Shown piece by piece: positions 1 through 10,778 of a stretch of DNA of 64,000 nucleotides. How positions within the stretch are numbered: position 1 is the first letter of the stretch; every line of letters begins with the position of its first letter. The stretch is from positions 1-64,000 of the forward strand of contig JAQFWX010000172.1 of the NCBI GenBank assembly GCA_027605045.1. Direction: 5' to 3'. The notes beneath the pieces were generated by a model, which saw nothing but the letters and a program-made list of their open reading frames with translations, made no database searches and was not told where the DNA came from. This DNA comes from Phallus indusiatus (taxonomy: Eukaryota > Basidiomycota > Agaricomycetes > Phallales > Phallaceae). The translations under genes were made by a program, and so were the position numbers.

Positions 1-1
1 A

Positions 2-719
2 ACTCTTCTGAACTCCAAATGGGAAAGCTTGGCTGTCGCTCCAGCTGGAGATCCAGATTTCCCAAACGACTACTTTATTTTTACCGTTGTAAGTGGTCCG
101 GCTATTTTTGTTGAACAATGCAAAATAGCTATTTTTTCTTTTCTAGTCCGACAATGATTATATCACTACGAATGGCATTTCTAATGGTGTCCCGTATGAT
201 GCCGGCGCCAATGTCGACACGTAGTGTTGCCCATGGCTTAGCTCAGCAGCGGCTAAGCTGATAGCCGAGTCGGGTTTTAGCCGAGATAAGCCGTAATAAA
301 GAAGCCGGAGCCCAATGGCTGGCTCGGCTTACTTAAGCCGATGGTCAATTCAAAGCTTGAGCCGCTGGTGTGACGCATGTGACTTTTACCTGACACCCAA
401 TCCAACGCTCAGAGTTGGCTCAAAACAGTGCCAAATACCTTAGAATTGAAGCATGACCTATTTTAGACTAAAATATGACTGTTATATTCACAAGTTAAAC
501 CAAAATAACTCCGCCAAATTTAGAGACGAAATTTCATCAGCTAGCCGGCTCTGAGTCGGGCTTCAAACCGAGCCGAGCTAAATACATCGGCTAAACCCAG
601 ACGGCTTGGCTAGCCAGCATACAGCCGTGGGCAACACTATCGACACGCAAGTTATGGTGTGGAGGGCAACTTTGCCTAGTATACAACCTGGCACTGTTGA
701 AACCAGTATTGGTATTTGA
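2..719 (+). pseudogene. 3' end of a phytase-like secreted protein, interrupted by a MITE
   Basis: This is the last part of a gene that begins left of the window. Bases 2-88 encode a stretch containing NSKWESLAVAP, an intron spans 89-146 (gtaagt...ctag), and the next exon begins SDNDYITTNG. Both exons match the C-terminal exons of the intact paralogue at 4502-6634. The match breaks at 221 and resumes at 648 (QVMVWRATLPS to a TGA at 717-719). Between them lies a 418 bp element with 8 bp target duplications. The first three bases of the element (222-224) are TAG in frame, so the protein would lose its last 23 residues. If the element and one duplication copy were absent, the frame would run straight through. 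Family assignment (esterase-like/phytase-like domain) comes from the paralogue. Whether the truncated protein still works is unknown. Confidence 0.85.
222..639. mobile_element. hAT-type MITE (non-autonomous DNA transposon), 418 bp
   Basis: The ends are inverted copies: TAGTGTTGCCCATGGCT at 222-238 and its complement at 623-639, with one mismatch in 17 bp. The element is flanked by a perfect 8 bp direct duplication, TCGACACG, at 214-221 and 640-647. An 8 bp duplication and a TAGTG-type terminus are hallmarks of the hAT superfamily. There is no transposase reading frame inside, so it is non-autonomous. The subterminal regions carry many copies of AGCCGA/TCGGCT on both strands, which may be transposase-binding repeats as in other hAT elements (inference). 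The exact duplication and near-perfect termini suggest a recent insertion. Confidence 0.93.
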
Positions 720-1409
720 GTTATAGACGACGTAGATGAACACAATAGATATAGAAGCCTACGTCTTTGATCAATAAAGTAAAGCTGAAAATTCAGCTGG
801 TAAATGTTTTCTTCGAAATACAAATCTTGAATATAACTGCTTGGAGTTCATCTCTATGTATTGTGAACCCGCGAAAATATTGTTAATATTCAATTTTTAT
901 TCGTATGTGGAGAAATAGAACAAATCAAGGTCGAGATAAGTCCGAGATGTGTAGTCGAATATAAGGTCAACCGGAGAGCGAGTAGACATGGCTGTAATGG
1001 CCCAACTGGGAATGCGAGTTAGTGTTAGTGTCAACGGACAACTTGACAGTGCGCTGGTTCAAAGCCCGCCCCTCCAGATGATTTGGTCTCTGTCTCGACC
1101 AGCGCTAGGCAACTAGCGGTTAGTCAGCAGATAAAGGGTGGAAGTGAGGTCAGGGAAGTCATTCCGCAGCCTTCTCTACTCGCCGAGTCAGTCTAAGGAG
1201 ATCAGGCGGTGTCTTCTAGTTCGCGCTATCGGGCCGTGCTACTCGCAAACTTTTTGTCTTTTTTTCTTATTTGAAAAGATATTTTATTTTTTTGTTGGGG
1301 AAAGGCTTAAGGCGCTACTTTGTGAGAAATAGATCGGAGCCGTTAACTGTGACCATTTCGTCATTTCACGAAATCTTGACACGAAATCCATAATCTTTCC
1401 AAAAAAAGG
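720..1409. other. Intergenic, no gene seen
   Basis: This 690 bp stretch has only short unconvincing frames. A B-box-like GGTTCAAAGCC lies near 1057, but no tRNA fold accompanies it. The right end should contain the promoter of the sulfurtransferase gene. Confidence 0.6.
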
Positions 1410-2791
1410 ATGTATAAAGTCCGTCAAATTATTCTTCTTAGCCATCGTCGCTTCATGTCCTCTTCAGCACATCGCCCAGCTCCCCTCTTGCTCAGTCCTT
1501 CTCAGGCAGTCTCCATCCCACCTGAATCGCGTTTATTCGTCGACGCGACATGGTTCATGCCAAACGTTCCTCGGAATCCCAAGCGCGAATTCGAAAAGAT
1601 TCGTCTACCTGATGCACAGTTCTTAGACCTCGATGAAGTTGCTACTCATACAGAAGACGGTGCCGCGCTAGGATTAAAACATATGATGCCTTCCCCAGTG
1701 ACATTTGCCAAAGCCTGCGGTGAGTTCGTGGTCAATACGTCTGGCTCGATCATTCCCTAATATGATATAAGAGGATATGGGTATTAAGCACGACACGCAT
1801 GTCATCCTGTACGGCTTTATGGTTGTAGCATCGCGTCTCATCGCAAATCTGAATTTTGCTTCGTAGGTATGACACCCATGGCATTCTCTCTGCACCACGG
1901 GCGTTGTTCATGTTTCGAGCGAGTCGATCTTTGGGCTTTTGTTTGAAGAGATGTCATAGCTAAACCATCTTAGGCATTCTCTCATCATAGATCTTCTGTA
2001 TTAGACGGCGGTTTACCCAATTGGGTCAATGAAGGACACAATATAGAAACCGACCCACCAAACACGCCGAAAGCAGATGAAACGCTTTACGCTGTCCCAA
2101 CTCTAAACGAATCAGTCATACGCTGTGAGAATTTTCTTTTATCAAAGACAAAAATTAAACTAAAACTATCATAGCCTATGCGCAGATGGTTAGCAATTCC
2201 AACCAACCTCTTGCTGATTCTACGGCGGATATAGTTGTCGATGCACGGTCTCGCGGAAGGTACGTGCCCTTATTATTTTGCTTTGATCACTTCCTTATTC
2301 TTCTCCTAGATATCTTGGAACTGATCCTGAACCTCGTCCCGGTCTCTCATCAGGTCACATCCCACAATCATTCTCTCTCCCTTTCACATCCTTCCTCTCA
2401 ACCAACCAACTCACCAACCAGTCATTTTTGAATACACATCCGGATGTTTCCTTCAAAACATACGGTACTTTTCGCTCTCCACAAGAACTTTCCGAAGAGC
2501 TGCACAAAGCTGTAGGGGACAAGTATGCTCAAAAAATTCTATCAGGGGAAAGAGGTCTCGTTACTACATGCGGGAGTGGGATGACAGCTGCGATTTTGTG
2601 GTTAGGTATCAACAGGATTTGGGAAGCGGATAATAAAACGCCTCGCGATGTGGGGTTATATGATGAAGTCAGTGTTTCACCAGTGTTTTCGTGAAATTTC
2701 CCGGTTTCATATGATTTCTTTTCTGTAGTCGTGGACGGGGTACGCGGCCAGGAAAGAAAGCAAAATTAACAAGAATGTCGAACCAAATTAA
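1410..2791 (+). CDS. TUM1: Thiosulfate/3-mercaptopyruvate sulfurtransferase (rhodanese family)
   Basis: The enzyme transfers sulfur from 3-mercaptopyruvate or thiosulfate and in yeast feeds tRNA thiolation. Seven exons (1410-1719, 1772-1808, 1867-1918, 1974-2124, 2175-2259, 2310-2667, 2729-2791) join in frame to 351 residues, a usual length for the family. The first rhodanese domain contains LFVDATWFMPN, HVILYDTHG and SVLDGGLPNW. The second contains IVVDARSRGR and the active-site loop TTCGSGMTAA, whose cysteine carries the persulfide, and ends in the SWTGYA motif. The first 35 residues are basic and Ser-rich and may be a mitochondrial presequence; ATG 1455 is an alternative start. The intron at 1919-1973 appears to use a GC donor (gcgagt), the only way I found to keep FRAF...SVLDGG in frame. 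Confidence 0.9.
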
Positions 2792-3212
2792 ACCAAGGAT
2801 GGCCTGGTTTAAGGCCAGGGATTTTAACATGCTTGAACGTCAATAAATGAGGAGAGTGTAGGGGCATTGTGTAGAGCAAAGACTTAGAGCGACTAGTCAG
2901 AGTTAATATATCCATCATCATAAATCAGGCACCAAAAACTCACTAGCGCCCATAGACTTCGCATTCCGTGCGTGCTGGCTTCAGATTCGGCCCATTGCAG
3001 GCTACATCTTGCTAGAAATAACAGCTCGAACACCCAGCTGACTCAGCGGCTGTTCGGCAGACAAACTCAGAGGCGCCCGTTCCGCCAGCCTGGCGAAGGA
3101 AGAAATATATGCGAAGTATTAATTATTTAACAATTTGAATATTTAAAATTCATTTATTACTTCTATTTGAGGATAAACAGCATATGAATGATACAGATGA
3201 GCCCAGAACATG

Positions 3213-3295
3213 TGTCTTGCGTGGCTCAGAGGCCTAAGCGCCTGCTGAGGGGGCGCTGGGTCTCGGGTTCGAATTCGGGTCCTCCCTCATTTTTA
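3213..3295 (+). repeat. Degenerate tRNA-like module (tRNA pseudogene or SINE head)
   Basis: An A-box-like TGGCTCAGAGGCC lies at 3222-3234 and a good B box, GGTTCGAATTC, at 3266-3276, followed by TTTTT at 3291. The arm that should close the T stem is not complementary (TCGGG instead of CCCGA), and no acceptor stem forms, so this is not a working tRNA. The spacing with extra bases resembles a Ser/Leu-type tRNA. It may be a tRNA pseudogene or the head of a SINE; copy number would decide. Confidence 0.5.
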
Positions 3296-3421
3296 ACTTT
3301 TGCTTCACAAAGTCATGCCTTTGAAGTTTTAACACATAAATCTAATGCCAAGAGTCCCACAAATGAGAAATCCAATACCTTGAACAAGAATAAGCGCTCT
3401 TTCGAAGTGTTTATATCTAAC

Positions 3422-3506
3422 AAAAAAAAAACAGGCCTCGAGGGGAATCGAACCCCCGAGTCACAAAAAAGCCATCTCAGTAAATCACACATATACCACT
3501 GAGGCA
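3422..3506 (-). repeat. Truncated tRNA-like gene with pol III terminator, minus strand
   Basis: Read on the minus strand, the module starts TGCCTCAGTGGTA at 3506, has a perfect B box GGTTCGATTCC (3444-3454) inside a well-paired T stem, ends CGAGGCC, and is followed by a run of ten T (3431-3422). The 5' TGCCTCA can pair imperfectly with the 3' CGAGGCC. Compared with a normal tRNA, about seven bases between the acceptor stem and the D arm seem missing, so the A box is damaged. I read it as a tRNA pseudogene or tRNA-derived element that might still be transcribed by pol III. It faces the module at 3213-3295. Confidence 0.55.
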
Positions 3507-3736
3507 TGAACACATTGGAATCCAGGCCAATCTTTCATATCTATAGACATACGGCATAAGAATCATAGTCTCAAATAAAAAATTTAATTTATAGCTCACT
3601 ATTTTTGATTCCGGATAAGAAACATAATCATAAAACGAGTCTCATATCATTATTTTTAATTATTATCATTATAATTATAAACAAAAAATAGAAAAACAGA
3701 ATTATTATAATGAAATATAGGTAATGTGACATTGCG

Positions 3737-3774
3737 GTAACAGCGGCAAACTATTGCCGAGTTGCCGCTGTTAC
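3737..3774. repeat. 13 bp perfect hairpin
   Basis: GTAACAGCGGCAA (3737-3749) is followed after 12 bases by its exact complement TTGCCGCTGTTAC (3762-3774). No gene lies within 700 bp upstream or downstream, so a terminator or mRNA role is not suggested. Confidence 0.7.
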
Positions 3775-4401
3775 AGCCAGGTTCCCGGTATGGTTACTGC
3801 TGACCAAGCTGGGTGTTCGAGCTTGGTAGCCATCTTGCTACTGGTCTCGCAAGTCTATGATATTCTAAGTATAATACTTTGCATGACTCAAATCTGAAAG
3901 GCAAGTTCGGCAATTAGGCCTTTAGGTTTCCAGTGACCCAGGAACAATGCTGTCACTATCTAGTATTTCAGGCTGCGCGTCCGACTTTTGATACCTAAAT
4001 CCGTGAATCTTCGACTCTGGGACTGGACTTGACACCTCTCGGGATGTGCGTACAAATGATACGAACAATACGAATATGGCGTCTTATCAATGCGCGCCAC
4101 TCGACGTGAGTCTGCCCTGCCAATTCGGAGCTTTTCACACATTAGCTATGTACGTATGTATGTCATTTGCATTTACCGTTGGCAGGGTTTACGTGACCTA
4201 TAGATCAATTCCAGGTCGACAACTTTATGAACTTCCCCTGGAAAATAATATGAGACCCACATGGTCAACGTGAACACCCAATCACCGTCCATTTCTTACC
4301 CGCACGTGCGTTCAAAACGAACACCAGCGTGCGAAGCGTACATTACCCATAGTACTCACTCAAAATCACCCGATAAATTTGCGCCATATCCATCGAGTCT
4401 T

Positions 4402-4407
4402 TATAAA
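4402..4407 (+). promoter_or_regulatory. TATA box of the phytase-like gene
   Basis: TATAAA lies 95 bp upstream of the ATG at 4502, a common distance in basidiomycetes, in an otherwise mixed-composition promoter. Confidence 0.5.
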
Positions 4408-4501
4408 ATGACATTCTTTTTTCATTAATGATGTGCTACTCGATTCCTTTCCCTGTTGTTCTGGAAGCCCACCACCACAACTTGTTGGCAGTAGAATCAC
4501 A

Positions 4502-6634
4502 ATGAGACGAATCTCCGGGGTTATTCTTCTAGCAGCCTTGTTCTGCAACACAGGAAACGTGCTTGCTAGCCCGTCATTTGGAAAGAAGCCTTCACCTCCG
4601 CCTCCTTCTCGTCCTGAGCCAGATCCAGCTAACTTCGTCAATGTTACTCTGAATGGCAAGACCTTCATCAATAAGGTATGATCTGCATCAAAACCTTTAA
4701 CCATCATTGCCAATGATCTCTGATGACGTTCCTTTCATTTCCAAAGGGTATGGTGGCGTTTGGTCTGATCCCAGCCGCATTTAGGGATTCGACGGGAGAA
4801 ACCTTTGGTGGTGTTGGTTCCGCCATTGCGCTGAAACATGGTACATGGACGCAAAACAAGGACGGTTCATATTCTGGCTCTGTAATCGTACAACCAGATC
4901 GCGGATTCAACGTGTACGTTATGCATGCTTTCGTTTCCGTGTGTGTCTCTCTCACCTAATTAAACCTTTTTAGCGACGGAACGATCAACTACCGGGGCGT
5001 CATCACGAAGTGGCATTCACCTTAAATCCCTACTACAATTCCACCCCTCTCTCATTCAACGACTCTCAAAAAACACTTGCGTTGACATATAAATCGACAT
5101 TACTCTACACCGAACGACAAAATAAATTCACTACGGGTTTAGACTCGCTCGCCGTCCGACCTTCCGAACTTGTCGGTCTCGTTCTCGATCCTCCGGATCC
5201 TATCGCCAACAAAACATTTAATCACCTCAATCTCGACGCCGAAGGTCTCGTTCTCAACGCCGATGGAACGTAAGCAAATCTCTACCCTTTCTCTACCTTT
5301 TCAAGAAAAAAAGAAAAAGATTACCCACACAATCCTCAGGGTCTGGGTTTCGGACGAATATGGACCCCACATTCATCTTTTCGGTCCGGATGGTTCTTTA
5401 ATTCGGTCCATCGAAGCACCCGATGCTATTCTACCCTTCCAGAATGTTTCTGGAGTTTCCAAGCCTGTCCTAAACTTCACGGCTAGTATTGACCCTACAA
5501 CAGGAAGAGCCGCAAATCAAGGTATGCATTCGACTGCCTTTCATATACACTAGCTTTTAATAGCTCTTTTTGTTCAGGGTATGAAGGGTAAGATCGATTT
5601 CAGCATGCTACTTCCGAAACTGATCTTGACCTTTTTGCAATTCAGCTTGACAACCAATCCCTCTGGATCGAAATTATTTGCATTACTCCAGAGTGCTACA
5701 ATTCAAGACGGTGGTACCACAAAAGAAACAGAACAAAACACTCGTTTCCTTGCATATGACATAATTGGTGATGCACTCCTGATCCCTCCTGTATATGTCG
5801 CAGAATATGTTGTTCCTCTTCCACGGGTACGACCACTAAAATAAGAATCAGCTCATCGTCACGATCCTGACTCTTTGAAACAGAAAGCCAAAAACAACCA
5901 TACCTTCGCACAATCCGAATTCCATTATCTAACAGATACCCAGTTCTTGGTTTTAGCCCGTGATGGAAACGGAAACGGAGATGGAGTAGGAAACGAGAAA
6001 TCCGATTACAAGTTCAGTGCACGAACATTCTGATTATTCGTAGTACATTGAACACTAACAATAACAACCTTTAGGAACATCGATTTGTTTGATGTATCAA
6101 AAGCAACCAATATCGCACACACCAAATTCGACAGTCCTGCTAACCCTATAGCAGTAGACGGTGTCATCGTTGAAGGAATAACTCCTGCTGTATATCAACC
6201 GTTTATCAGTATGATCGATCCCGTGCAACTGGGTCGATTTGGTTTACACAATGGTGAGAAGGGAAAATACTTTTTTGGGGTAACAAGATGTTGATTGTCA
6301 AATCTCATTTTTCAAAAGGTGTACCAATTGATCCGACACTGTTGAACTCCAAATGGGAAAGTTTAGCTGTCGCTCCCGTAGGCGACCCCAACTTCCCAGA
6401 CGACTATTTCATCATGACTGCCGTGAGTGACTGTTTTTTTTTAAACTCTCATCTATTGATAAGTGACGTTTCATGGTTGTTACATAGTCCGATAACGACT
6501 TTTTGACAACGGATGGGTTCGCCGCTGGAGCTGCCTACAACGCAGGATCCAACGTGGACAACCAATTTATGGTTTGGCGTGCGACGTTGCCCAGTGTCGA
6601 ACGTGGATCAGTTGAAGCCAGCATTGGAATATAA
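4502..6634 (+). CDS. Secreted esterase-like/phytase-like domain protein
   Basis: The product starts MRRISGVILLAALFCNTGNVLA, a clear signal peptide, followed by a Pro-rich linker, so it is probably exported. The rest fits the phytase-like (esterase-like activity of phytase) beta-propeller family: GLDSLAVRPS, VWVSDEYGPHIHLF, the NQGYEGL motif, YVAEYVVPLP, and C-terminal KWESLAVAP and SDNDFLTTDG. At least nine exons can be joined in frame. One is only 10 nt (5578-5587), encoding the Gly-Tyr-Glu-Gly core between introns 5521-5577 and 5588-5645. The protein ends RGSVEASIGI. The broken gene at 2-719 is a close paralogue 4 kb upstream in the same orientation, so the pair probably arose by duplication. 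Substrate is unknown; true phytase activity is not implied. Confidence 0.85.
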
Positions 6635-6761
6635 ATAATAGCATATAGTTACATTAATCACATCGACTAGGAAGAAATGAAGCAGTGTTATGACACAAGA
6701 AAAAGCGAGAATGGAAATATCAAGAAAAGTTTAAGAGCAAACCCACTGGTTGGGCTTTCCC

Positions 6762-8929
6762 TCATGATTTATGGTGACCCCCAAATAGCTCATGAACAAT
6801 AGATCCAATCCACGACTCCTGATACCTCGGACGTCCACCCTCATCAACCATAACTTCAGACCGCATCTCATTCTCAGCAGTCTTCTTAGCCATATTCTCC
6901 AACGACTTTATCATCGCACTCTGAGACTGATTCTCCAAATTGGTCTCCGATTTCTCATCCGTGAAATCTTCTTTTGGAATGTAATTCCAGACTCGTTTCA
7001 TATTCGTTTCCAAGTCGTGAAGATCTGTCACGAGAGCTGGGTTTGTTTTGATATTTGTGAGAAGTTGCGGTATCTGCACTCTTTGTTCGTGAACGCAGCT
7101 GTGGACGTATTCGTGTGTGATGTTGTCTGTTTGGGTGGGTAGGGTGCGTTGGATTTCGAATGCTAATTTGAAGATACCAGTTTGAGGGCTAAGGTGAATG
7201 TCAACTCAGACTGGGAGAAAATAATGCAGTGACATATATGCGCTTACTCATGAGGATATTGTTTTCCCCACTCAGCTACGGGCTGTGGCAGACTATAGAG
7301 GTAATCTCTGTCAATGGAAAGTATATCTTCAACATTGGCCTAATCATCGTTATCTCTGTCATTTTTTTTTCCGTGCGTGAGGATTGATAGAAACATACCG
7401 CCATCCATGCTAGAGTAAGATCAGATAAATCGTGTCTCATCCATCCGCCTCCAATCTGAAAAGCATGAGATTTTTGAGATCACAGAAAACAAGTTTAGAT
7501 AAAGTGCTCACATCCGAGTGGGATCCTTGGCGCCATGTTAGTCATTTGGAAGAAAGAAAGCTGCCGCGTAAAGTGCTATCTCACCTGGGAACCATACTTG
7601 TTTCAAAGTTTGACCTTTTTCAATACCTTCAGGCCGCTGTTCGAACTTAGCCACGTCCTATATGCGATCAAAGATAGTTGGTGAATTAATTAGTCTGTTG
7701 GAAACGTCATAAAACTGAAGACGAACAAAGTCTTTTCTTGTCTCGTTCAGAGCCATAGCATGATAAGCCCGTTTAATATGTAATCCCAGCCTTCTGTCGT
7801 TGAAACCGAAGAGTTCTTTAAAGTTCTTACTCCACCAGGTTAATTCTTTAGGCAGCCCCAGAGAGCCCACGGTATCAAATACACCAACACACCTGGGACA
7901 ATGAGTGTCAATAGAAACAGAAAGAAAGAAGGCAATGAGAATGCATTTACTCAATGGTGAAACCGTCCTTATCATTGTCAGCACGTCGTCTCCCATTGTC
8001 CATGATGTCCTTGTAGTTGAGCAATTGAGCGTTACATTCGGCTTTGACTGTTATTCAAAAATAGGACTTTCAGTAAATATAATCTTTGAGCATATATGCA
8101 CTGTTGTTATACCTTTAGGATCACTAGTATTGCCTCTCTTCTGGTACGCGATAAAAATATCCGCGAAGCGATCCATGTCTTTTTTGTCCAAGACGCCTAT
8201 CCGGCCCTATCAGGAAAGTAGATAATAATAGACTTCAGATATTAATAAAGATCATGAAGACGTAAACATACGATAAAATCGGCGACCATTCGAGCCGTGT
8301 ATGCCCCTCGCGAGAAGCCAAACAAAAATATCTGTCAAATTGAATTGGAAAGATGAGAATCCAGACAGATAGAAACTTCCTTGGGCACTGACTTCGTCAC
8401 CTGGCTGGTAGTTACTGTATGGGGCGAAGAGAGGATCAGAAAAATGATTTGCGGTTTTGATTCCGATGAACTTACTGTGCGACGAACGCGTAAGCTTCTT
8501 GCACTTTATCCGCCAGGTCAGCTCCTGTGGCACCTATTCACGAGCGGTATTCGTTAACCGTAGTGATATCATTTCACACAGCACAGACCTTCAACATATT
8601 CGGAATAGATATTGTGCTGACTCCCAACGCCAGTTTGGTAGAAGACAATCTGTGGAGTTGGCGGTGTGCTATGTTCAGGCGCGTCAGGTTGGATTATTAT
8701 CACAGAGACACTTTTGATTTTACGTTCTATTGTCCTGGAGATTCAAAGCTCTGGATAGCTTCAAAATATTCGAGTATTGCCAGCGGTGTTCTTGAACTAC
8801 ACCATCTAGTTTAACGACATTGTTAATATGAGAAGTATCGAGGAAAGAACATGTACACATACCTTGCCATGTCCCATCGCAGCAGACGATAATCCTCTTG
8901 TGAACTATGTGAGCGGTTGTGTCAGCCAT
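6762..8929 (-). CDS. DUF2235 / Tle1-like alpha/beta hydrolase
   Basis: The start MADTTAHIVHKRIIVCCDGTWQG is the diagnostic N-terminus of DUF2235 proteins, which share a fold with bacterial Tle1 phospholipase effectors. Further exons give QIVFYQTGVGS, the nucleophile elbow IFLFGFSRGAYTAR (catalytic Ser in GFSRG), RIGVLDKKDMDRF, KCVGVFDTVGSLG, FGFNDRRLG, YHAMALNETRKDF, VWFPG and IGGGWMRHDLSDLTLAW. The C-terminal exon (about 7079 to 6762) is polar and Glu/Asn-rich and ends FGGHHKS. Many short introns interrupt it. There is no signal peptide, so it is likely intracellular. Fungal members have no firmly established substrate; lipid ester hydrolysis is inferred from the fold. Confidence 0.85.
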
Positions 8930-9461
8930 ACGCAAAATCAAATTGCTATTCACTCGCGATCTTCTAAGCCTTTATATATACATTCGCATTTGAGTTTTTG
9001 ATTCCTGTTCTCATCATTGACTCACATGTCAAAATCTCAATTGTGTGGTAAGATGTGTTTCTCAAGAAGCGAGTTGAGACCAATCAGCTTCAGCGGCTGA
9101 GAAACACTGTCAGATTGGAATTGAAATTCATTTAGCCGGATATCAGTCGCGTGAATTAAGAACCAGTTCGCTAGCTCAGCCCCGACCCCAATGTATGAAG
9201 TCCATGTCAAAAGACGAGAGGGGCGGGTGGATGGAGTGGCCGAACACATACTAGTATGTAATATCTTTTCGTCATCGAATCACAAGCGACTATATTGGGA
9301 CAAGTCTGTTGGATTTTTATGTTGCCTTCAATGTTCAAGTGAATTGTGACAACAAAGAACAAATAGAGACCTGTATGTGAAAGTGGCTACAAGCGCTTCA
9401 GTAGGGAGTCCATGTATAATTGAATAAGTTATGGCATTTTTGCTCCCTTCTTCTTTGATTT
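8930..9461. other. Intergenic between DUF2235 gene and NUS1
   Basis: About 530 bp. It should hold the promoter of the DUF2235 gene (right of 8929) and the 3' region of NUS1. No other gene or repeat seen. Confidence 0.55.
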
Positions 9462-10778
9462 TCATTTGCCTACATTAAATTGGGCATCGGAATATTGGTC
9501 TAATGCTCGCCGGAAGTCTAATTCCGACATCGGGTATGGCGGATTGTCGAGTTTGCGACTGAGAAGTCTTAATATACCTCGGAGAATTCCTCCATGCCGT
9601 GGCTTATAGCTGTGTTCAGACATGATCTTCAGTGATGTGATGCATGTGATTATTGAAGGGCTTACTAGATTTCGGAAAGTCGCATATGCCATGGTGGGTA
9701 TCCGTGCGTTTCCACAGGTGCTGTAGACGGATATAGCATATAAATAATAAGCAGATCCGGGGGTGCGAAACCTGATTCCTCTGGAAGATACACATTGATT
9801 CCAACTTGAAACACATTATGAAGAAGAGATAACTACCTTCTAACATTGTATTCAAGCCATCCACGTCCAACTTAAACTTGTCTTCCGGCATGTCTTTGGC
9901 ATGTTTTTGTATCATGGTTTTAGTGACTTCCGCCAACGCAGGCTTAGAAGCTTCTCTAGAAAGTAGATGTAGTGTAAGTATTTGGTTTCTGGATCTTGCA
10001 TCTTCATAAGCAGGGTTAGTCTGAATTCTAGGAATATTGTACTATGCGCTCACGGGTCTCCTTTTTGCTTTTCGCCGTCTTCTTTTCTACAGTCACTAGG
10101 GTTGTCTCTCTAGCGATCTTGTTCTTCGAGACATAGGGTATTTTTATGGTATTGATTACACAGCCGAGCGGATTGGCGTTCACTAGTTGTTCGGATGAGG
10201 AGTCTATGTCGGACGATGGAGGAGTCAATCTATTCGAAAATTCAGTCGCCGTAGTCTTGCCACGTGTCTCTGAGTTATTAAAAGGGAGGATAAGATCATT
10301 TATGCTAAGTAATAAATCAAGCTCTCTTTCAGTAAACCATGCGCTGTTGTCTAAAAAAAGCCGATCCACACACGCACCTGCCCTCTTTTTCATAAATGCT
10401 GAGTGTTGGTATACCCAAAGTTTGAGACCAGTTCACAGCTCTTTCAATGCATTGTTGCATTGCAGCTTTTTCTTCGTTGACATTGCGGTTTTCAGGGTCG
10501 GGAACGAGGATGAGCGAAATGTGCGTCGGGAGTTTGCGACGCCTTGCCAAGAGTGGTTTTGGTGTGCGAGAAGGAATGACAGAAAATAAGAGATTTTTTA
10601 GCCCATAAATGGTATGGATTATGAGGAGGAATAGGCGTGCCAAAAGATACATGGCGAAGGTGGTGAAGATTCTACGCGCATCAGGGTCGGTTTGTAACGA
10701 GGAGCACAGCTTACGTGTCATTTTCAAGCTTAACTCATGTTGTTTACTAGGCCAATTATAGTACAAATCCGTCATCAT
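9462..10778 (-). CDS. NUS1: Dehydrodolichyl diphosphate synthase subunit (Nogo-B receptor homologue)
   Basis: NUS1 pairs with a cis-prenyltransferase in the ER to make the dolichol backbone for N-glycosylation and GPI anchors. The N-terminus (MMTDLYYNW...) has a membrane segment around residues 35-60 (FTTFAMYLLARLFLLIIH), then LPTHISLILVPD and the GIPTLSIYEKEG strand typical of the family. Later exons give PALAEVTKTM, the PPDLLIIY strand, and the signature GYPPWHMRLSEIYY. The protein ends QFNVGK, aligned with the C-terminal RxG motif needed for activity in NUS1-type subunits, but here the Arg position is Asn. The join near 10330-10278 (52 bp intron) is the least certain. GPI16 at 48.7 kb also depends on dolichol products. 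Confidence 0.82.

Larger units (their letters stand above)
3023..3823. repeat. Inverted 17 bp repeats flanking the tRNA-like region
   Basis: AGCTCGAACACCCAGCT at 3023-3039 recurs exactly, inverted, at 3807-3823. Extending inward, 22 of 25 bases match. The two copies enclose both tRNA-like modules and an AT-rich stretch at 3530-3720. I found no clear target duplication outside the repeats, so calling this a transposon is unsupported. Confidence 0.5.
2792..4401. other. Intergenic, 1.6 kb without protein gene
   Basis: Apart from the two tRNA-like modules, the inverted repeats and the hairpin listed separately, I see only AT-rich sequence (3530-3720) and short random frames. Confidence 0.6.

Noticed and set aside
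1020..1080. B-box-like GGTTCAAAGCC, possible tRNA
   Set aside because: No matching A box at correct distance, stems do not pair, no terminator.
1138..1332. 64-residue frame upstream of TUM1
   Set aside because: Begins with GTG, not ATG, is low in complexity and has no family motif.
3188..3502. 104-residue frame over the tRNA-like modules
   Set aside because: It reads the tRNA-like sequence (GSNSGPPSF is the usual translation of a B box) and has no domain.
3023..3823. Treating the inverted repeats as a DNA transposon
   Set aside because: No target-site duplication found outside the repeats.
10146..10589. 147-residue plus-strand frame
   Set aside because: Shadow of NUS1 exons on the opposite strand.
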